Source: Candidatus Bathycorpusculum fermentans (GTDB lineage Archaea > Thermoproteota > Bathyarchaeia > Bathyarchaeales > Bathycorpusculaceae). From it: a stretch of DNA of 25,383 bases. The position numbers and the translations under genes are program-made. Shown here in pieces: positions 21,280 through 25,383 of the stretch (the first letter of the stretch is position 1; the number at the start of each line of letters is the position of its first letter). Where the stretch lies: positions 1 to 25,383 of the forward strand of contig WRGM01000167.1 of the NCBI GenBank assembly GCA_009787175.1. The letters run 5' to 3'. A model generated the notes under the pieces. The model did not search any database and was not told the origin of the DNA. It was given only the letters and a program-made list of their open reading frames with translations.

Positions 21280-22095
21280 TCATAGTAACGCTATGTATGT
21301 GAATATAATTATTATTGTTGTTGTAAATGCTATATCTTTTGCATGAATGCGGGGTGTGTGGTAGGTGTTATTGCTATTGTTTATGTCGAATCCTCTTGCT
21401 TTCATGGCGAGGTAGACTCTTTCGGAGCGTTCGTATGTGCGGATGAATAGGGATGAGAGTATTGTGCCTAGGTTTTTTAGGGTTTGGAATGTTATTGTTT
21501 TTTTGTTTATGTATGTTCTAGCTTCTTTTGCGATTAGTATGCTTTGGGTTTCATGTATGGAGACGAAAAAGTAGCGGTATGTTAGGCTGAAGAGTTGGAT
21601 TATTAGGGGCGGAATTTTTAGGGATGCGAGGAGTTTTAGTGTTTTATCGAAGCCTGTTGAGAGTATTAGAAGGTTAAGTGTTGCTACGCAGAACCATGTG
21701 CGTGTTGTAAGTGTGGCAAATTTTGTTATGCCTTCAGCTGTTATGGTAAAGTTTATGCCGCTAATGTTTGTTGTCCATAGGGGTTCTCCTGTTGTTAGAA
21801 ATATTAGGGGTATGGAAATTGTGGCTATTATTAATGGTATGAAGGCGGTTCGTGTTAGGAGCTGTTTTAATGATATGTGGGAGGTGGCTGTGAGTAGTAT
21901 AGGTGTTAGGCAGATTATGAGTAAGTGTGGGATATTGGTTATAAATAGTGCAGAGATTATCATGGCGGCTATGGCGGCTAGTTTTGCTATGGGGTGTATA
22001 TTTTGTAGTAGACCTTTTTTGTCGCTTAGGTCTTCAATGTAAACTAGGGTTTCAGCGCTTTGTAGTAGGTCTCTTATGGATTTTGGGACTTTCAC
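21280..22095 (-). CDS. cbiQ: Energy-coupling factor transmembrane protein CbiQ
   Basis: A 271-residue membrane protein with about five or six helices and the cytoplasmic coupling segment SERVYLAMKARGFD, the Ala-Arg-Gly motif by which EcfT/CbiQ proteins grip the ATPase. The N-terminal part (IRDLLQSAETLVYIEDLSDK) is a soluble lead typical of archaeal CbiQ. Its start overlaps the cbiN-like gene by four bases (ATGA type). It transmits ATP-driven motion to the CbiM-N metal-binding unit. Confidence 0.93.
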   Translation of the reverse strand: MKVPKSIRDLLQSAETLVYIEDLSDKKGLLQNIHPIAKLAAIAAMIISALFITNIPHLLIICLTPILLTATSHISLKQLLTRTAFIPLIIATISIPLIFLTTGEPLWTTNISGINFTITAEGITKFATLTTRTWFCVATLNLLILSTGFDKTLKLLASLKIPPLIIQLFSLTYRYFFVSIHETQSILIAKEARTYINKKTITFQTLKNLGTILSSLFIRTYERSERVYLAMKARGFDINNSNNTYHTPRIHAKDIAFTTTIIIIFTYIALL

Positions 22096-22394
22096 GTGTT
22101 GCTTCTCTTGTGGCTTAATAATTTAGCAACAGTAAATGCTGCTATAAAGAGTAAAAGTGTGGAGGCTATACCAATGGCAAGGTTGCTCCATTGGTTTTCA
22201 GAGTCTGCAATGTTATAGTCTGGGAATGGGGGGTCATAAATTGGTTCTTCTTCTATACCTAGCTCGTCTGCTTTTAGGTCAAGTGTTTCTAGTGCATAGG
22301 AGAAACATAGAACGCCTATTACCGTAACTATTATGGCGATGGATAAGCCTATTAGTATAGTACTTTTTTGGTTTGGTTTTTTGTTTTTTGACAT
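22092..22394 (-). CDS. CbiN-like / PDGLE-type small transporter subunit
   Basis: A 100-residue protein with two membrane helices (about 12-33 and 68-90) and an external loop between them carrying FPDYNI, which I take as the degenerate form of the PDGLE motif of CbiN/NikN-type subunits. It starts directly after the cbiM stop. In cobalt ECF transporters this subunit contacts CbiM and is needed for loading the metal. Membership rests on topology, motif and position between cbiM and cbiQ. Confidence 0.8.
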   Translation of the reverse strand: MSKNKKPNQKSTILIGLSIAIIVTVIGVLCFSYALETLDLKADELGIEEEPIYDPPFPDYNIADSENQWSNLAIGIASTLLLFIAAFTVAKLLSHKRSNT

Positions 22395-23084
22395 TTAGGC
22401 TTCCTCGCTTTTTGTCTTGTATTTGAATATGGATAATTTACCCAGTATGGGGCTTTTTTCTAGTACATCGGGTCGTAGCACTAGAAGGGTTATAATTAGA
22501 ATTACGGTAACTATGCCCTCTACTATACCAATTATGAAATGGTGTGTAACCATAGCGGGTAATATTACGTTTAAGCCGTATGGGGCTAAGGGAGAGAGGC
22601 CTACTTGCAGACCTGCAGCTATAGCGGCTAGTACGTTGCTAAATAGTGCGCAGGTAAAGATTATTGCATATAAGCTGATGCCCATTTTGGGTTTAAACAG
22701 TTTATTTAGCACCAAAAAGATGATGCAGGGGATAAATACGCCTATTATGCCCATGTTTAGGACGTTTGCGCCAAGTGCTATAAGACCGCCGTCGCCAAAT
22801 AGTAGTGCTTGTAGGACTAGGATTATTGACATAGATATTAGGCCAGCAAATGGTCCCAAGATTAGACCTATTGCGGCTCCGCCTAAAATGTGTGCTGTGG
22901 TTCCGCCTATTATGGGTATGTTTATGAACATGGCGGCAAAGAAGAGGGCTGTTAGTAGACCCATCATGGGAACTTGTTTTTCGGATAGTTTGATTTTTTT
23001 AAATGAGATTATCCAGAATACTATGGTTATTATAAAGGCGGGTATGGCAAAGGACAGGGGTATGAATCCGTCGGGTAGATGCAT
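22395..23084 (-). CDS. cbiM: Cobalt/nickel substrate-binding membrane protein CbiM
   Basis: A 229-residue membrane protein starting MHLPDGFI: the free N-terminus and His2 are the metal ligands of this family, so the start is fixed. Six or seven helices follow, with conserved GGTTAHILGGAA and HHFIIGIVEG segments that complete the binding site. It is the first gene of the operon. GGAGAT (complement of 23093-23098) stands 8 bases before the ATG. Cobalt for corrinoid synthesis is the usual substrate; nickel cannot be excluded. Confidence 0.96.
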   Translation of the reverse strand: MHLPDGFIPLSFAIPAFIITIVFWIISFKKIKLSEKQVPMMGLLTALFFAAMFINIPIIGGTTAHILGGAAIGLILGPFAGLISMSIILVLQALLFGDGGLIALGANVLNMGIIGVFIPCIIFLVLNKLFKPKMGISLYAIIFTCALFSNVLAAIAAGLQVGLSPLAPYGLNVILPAMVTHHFIIGIVEGIVTVILIITLLVLRPDVLEKSPILGKLSIFKYKTKSEEA

Positions 23085-23110
23085 AGTATCTAATCTCCAG
23101 CAGCAATACG

Positions 23111-23120
23111 CTTATTTAAA
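23111..23120 (-). promoter_or_regulatory. TATA box of the cbi operon
   Basis: The complement reads TTTAAATAAG, 27-36 bases upstream of the cbiM ATG. The intergenic region up to the end of glmS (218 bases) is A/C-rich on the plus strand and shows no conserved box of a cobalamin riboswitch and no other gene. Confidence 0.5.
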
Positions 23121-23284
23121 ATGTATTACCACATGCATATATAAGTGTTACCAACAGAAAAAATAGTAACAATATACAGGTCAACAACAAAAAGAAACAA
23201 TCAAACAACCAAACAGATCTAATAACAACCAACAACTTAACAAAATACCCACAAAACTTTTGGATTCGCCGAAAATTTTGAGGG

Positions 23285-23319
23285 AAAAAAGATATGATAC
23301 CGTTATTTTACAGTAACGG
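23285..23319 (-). terminator. Terminator of glmS
   Basis: CCGTTA (23300-23305) and TAACGG (23314-23319) are inverted copies with an 8-base loop. On the minus strand the hairpin overlaps the last codons and stop of glmS and is followed after 9 bases by a run of six T (complement of 23285-23290), the pattern of a T-run dependent archaeal terminator. Confidence 0.6.
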
Positions 23320-25132
23320 ATTTTGCCAAGTTACGCGGCATATCTGGGTCATGGTTGAGTTCTATTGCCATGTGGTATGCTAGTAATTGTAGGGGTATGG
23401 CATATGGTATTGGGGAAAATATTCCAAGGATGCCCTGTGGTACTTCGAGATAGTCGTCAGCTATTTCTTTTATTTCATTGTCGTCTTTTTCGATTATGGC
23501 GATGATTTTTGCGCCTCTGGCTTTCATTTCCATGATGTTACTAATTACTGTTTTGTGAGTATCGTCTTTTTGGCAGACAAATATTACGGGTAGTCCGTTT
23601 TCTATTAGGCTAATTGGTCCGTGTTTGCTTTCGCCTGCTGGGAATGCGACTGAGGGGATGTATGCTATTTCCATAAGTTTTAGTCTGCCTTCAAAAGCGG
23701 TGGCTGTGCTTATGCCTCTGCCTAGGAAGAAGAGTACTTTAGAGTTAGCGTATTTATGGGCTATTTGTTTAGCTTTAGCATCTTGTGTTTTGACCGTTGT
23801 ATCTACAATGTCAGGTAGTTTAGCAAGTTGACCTTCAAGGGTGTCAATTTCGTCTTGAGATATTTTTCCTCGTCTTTTAGCTAGTCGTAGAGCTAGCTGT
23901 GCGAGTACAGATATTTGAGATGTAAAAGTTTTAGTTGCTGCAACACCAATCTCTGGACCTGCCTGTGTTCCAATGTAGACACGGGATATACGGGTCAAAG
24001 TTGAACCAATAGTATTAGTTAAGCTTAGAATAGTTGCAGCACGTTGTTGTGCACTAACCACGGCGGCAATTGTGTCAGCAGTTTCTCCAGATTGGCTTAC
24101 AGCTAAAATGGTACTATCAATATTTACTGATTTACCATACTGTTCAATAAACTCTGAGGCATACACGGGATAAGTAGGCAGAAAAGCTAGTTTTGAAAAC
24201 ATGTATGACGCAGCTAGACAGGCATGATAACTTGTTCCGCAGGCTACCAGAAATATTTCAGTAGAGCGATCAAGAAAAGTTGAGAATAAGTCAAGATAAT
24301 GATCTTGAAGACGTAAAGTATTTCGCAGAACTTCAGGCTGTTCATAAATTTCTTTAATCATAAAATGGGGATATCCCTGTTTAACAGCCATCTCAGATGT
24401 CCACTCAATTATTTCAGGAGCACGTTCAATTAAACTGCCATCTCGAATTTTTTTTATCTGATAGCCCTTAGCTGTTATAATGACAAGTTCACCGTTATTA
24501 ATCGGCACTGTTTTATTTGTTAAGGGCAAAAATGCGGGAATATCGGATGCGCAATAAATGCCATTGTCACTGATGCCTAATATGAGAGGGCTTTCGTTTC
24601 TTGCACAGACAAGTTTACTGGGTTCATGTGAAGAAATTGCGGCTAAGGCAAAAGAGCCTTCGAGACGTTTTATAGCTTCTTGAACAGCGTTTTCAAAAGA
24701 GAAATCTGGCTTATCTTTCATAATGGCTTCAATTAAGTGTGGGATTACTTCAGTGTCAGTTTTGGAAACAAATATGTGTCCGAGATTTTGAAGTTCAAGT
24801 TTTAGTTCACTAAAGTTTTCGATAATGCCGTTGTGTACAACAGCTATTTTTCCAGTGCAGTCAAAGTGAGGATGAGAATTAATCTGTAATGGAGCGCCAT
24901 GTGTGGCCCAACGTGTATGACCAATACCTATGTTCCCAGGCAGGTCATCTAAGTTTAAATTTTTATGAACTTCATCAATTTTGCCTTGACCTTTTTTTAA
25001 AAAAATTTTTCCATCAAAAATAGTGGCTATACCAACGGAGTCATATCCTCGATATTCCAGCTTTTTTAATGATGAATGAATCACTGGAGATGCATTTCCA
25101 TTGCTTAGAAGACAACCAAATATACCACACAA
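23303..25132 (-). CDS. glmS: Glutamine-fructose-6-phosphate aminotransferase (isomerizing)
   Basis: A full-length 609-residue enzyme making glucosamine-6-phosphate from fructose-6-phosphate and glutamine, the entry to amino sugars. The N-terminal class II glutaminase (1-220) starts CGIFGC with nucleophile Cys2 and contains GHTRWATHG and HNGIIEN. Two SIS domains follow, with CGTSYHA, SQSGETADT, and AFPAGESKHGPISLIE; it ends with PRNLAKSVTVK, the conserved sugar-binding tail. The start codon is TTG, forced because Cys must be the second residue; GAGGG lies 8 bases upstream and a TATAAT (complement of 25164-25169) about 33 upstream. Host gene. Confidence 0.98.
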   Translation of the reverse strand: MCGIFGCLLSNGNASPVIHSSLKKLEYRGYDSVGIATIFDGKIFLKKGQGKIDEVHKNLNLDDLPGNIGIGHTRWATHGAPLQINSHPHFDCTGKIAVVHNGIIENFSELKLELQNLGHIFVSKTDTEVIPHLIEAIMKDKPDFSFENAVQEAIKRLEGSFALAAISSHEPSKLVCARNESPLILGISDNGIYCASDIPAFLPLTNKTVPINNGELVIITAKGYQIKKIRDGSLIERAPEIIEWTSEMAVKQGYPHFMIKEIYEQPEVLRNTLRLQDHYLDLFSTFLDRSTEIFLVACGTSYHACLAASYMFSKLAFLPTYPVYASEFIEQYGKSVNIDSTILAVSQSGETADTIAAVVSAQQRAATILSLTNTIGSTLTRISRVYIGTQAGPEIGVAATKTFTSQISVLAQLALRLAKRRGKISQDEIDTLEGQLAKLPDIVDTTVKTQDAKAKQIAHKYANSKVLFFLGRGISTATAFEGRLKLMEIAYIPSVAFPAGESKHGPISLIENGLPVIFVCQKDDTHKTVISNIMEMKARGAKIIAIIEKDDNEIKEIADDYLEVPQGILGIFSPIPYAIPLQLLAYHMAIELNHDPDMPRNLAKSVTVK

Positions 25133-25302
25133 ATTTTATTCCCTCAATCTTTATTCAATGCCGATTATACAAGTGAAGTATTTATCAATTTTTAATGCTA
25201 AACGAAGTTTAAGACATGTTCTTAACATATTGCAGTACACTGTTAGTTCATAGATGTTATTAGAGCCAACATTTTGAGGCATAATATAGTGATTTAATGA
25301 AC

Positions 25303-25326
25303 TACCTACTTCTTACGAGGTAGGTA
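25303..25326 (-). terminator. Hairpin after the gene at the right edge
   Basis: TACCTAC (25303-25309) and GTAGGTA (25320-25326) form a 7-base-pair stem with a 10-base loop, 10 bases after the likely stop codon of the partial minus-strand gene. There is no strong T-run after it. The remaining bases to glmS hold only the glmS promoter. Confidence 0.4.
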
Positions 25327-25336
25327 TCCATTGCTT

Positions 25337-25383
25337 TCAAGCTCGATTGATATAGTCTTCGATTTTAGCACTAGTAACCTCAC
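25337..25383 (-). CDS. Possible C-terminal end of an unknown gene, runs off the right edge
   Basis: One minus-strand frame entering from the right reads EVTSAKIEDYINRA and then TGA at 25337-25339. It looks protein-like and is followed by a hairpin, but 14 codons are too few to name it. It lies upstream of glmS in the same direction, where sugar-nucleotide genes often occur; that gives no identity here. Confidence 0.4.
   Translation of the reverse strand, partial: EVTSAKIEDYINRA

Noticed and set aside
22417..23166. 249-codon plus-strand frame opposite cbiM
   Set aside because: Shadow of cbiM; the product is a Pro/Met/Ile-rich reverse reading with no family sign.
23085..23302. Cobalamin riboswitch upstream of cbiM
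   Set aside because: No B12-box-like sequence or suitable fold was seen, and archaeal cbi operons usually lack it.
1..25383. CRISPR array or Cas genes
   Set aside because: No regularly spaced repeats of 20 bases or more; the TnpB fragment is the only nuclease-related relic.

Overview
The window looks archaeal. Supporting signs are TATA boxes of the TTTTAAAA type about 30 bp upstream of many start codons, a transcription factor B (TFIIB) homologue, a FlaK/PibD-type prepilin peptidase, haloarchaeal-style tyrosine integrase motifs, ribbon-helix-helix and PIN/AbrB cassettes, and a tRNA-Ser gene without encoded CCA. Base composition is AT-rich. A TACK-group archaeon (for example a Bathyarchaeia-like lineage) is my guess, but nothing here proves the taxon.

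Right part (about 20.2-25.4 kb) is ordinary chromosome on the minus strand: the end of an unidentified gene, glmS (glucosamine-6-phosphate synthase, TTG start forced by Cys2), a cbiM-cbiN-like-cbiQ-cbiO operon for an energy-coupling cobalt or nickel importer, and tRNA-Ser(UGA).

Left part (about 1-20.2 kb) looks like an integrated mobile element that starts at the 3' end of the tRNA-Ser gene. Directly beside the tRNA is a full tyrosine integrase with a C-terminal zinc ribbon. Next come two small divergent regulatory units with three or four ribbon-helix-helix proteins and well-formed palindromic operators. One drives a tightly overlapping four-gene minus-strand operon: RHH protein, TFB-like factor, ParB-like protein with a C-terminal Cys cluster, and winged-helix protein. 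A plus-strand operon of small membrane proteins (one pilin/VirB2-like in shape) meets that operon tail to tail at a 20-bp-arm hairpin which contains both stop codons. Further left are a TnpB fragment without its RuvC nuclease, an unknown zinc-ribbon protein with a strong operator, a PIN/antitoxin pair, a 781-residue TrbL/VirB6-like polytopic membrane protein, a 779-residue surface protein, a protein resembling only the front half of HerA/VirB4-type conjugation ATPases, an AbrB-PIN cassette, a prepilin peptidase and two secreted proteins.

Together these suggest a conjugative-type integrative element with its own basal transcription factor, a surface or secretion apparatus, and stability modules. 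No transfer ATPase and no second attachment site lie in the window, so the element probably continues beyond the left edge. There is no gene-free stretch longer than 300 bases.
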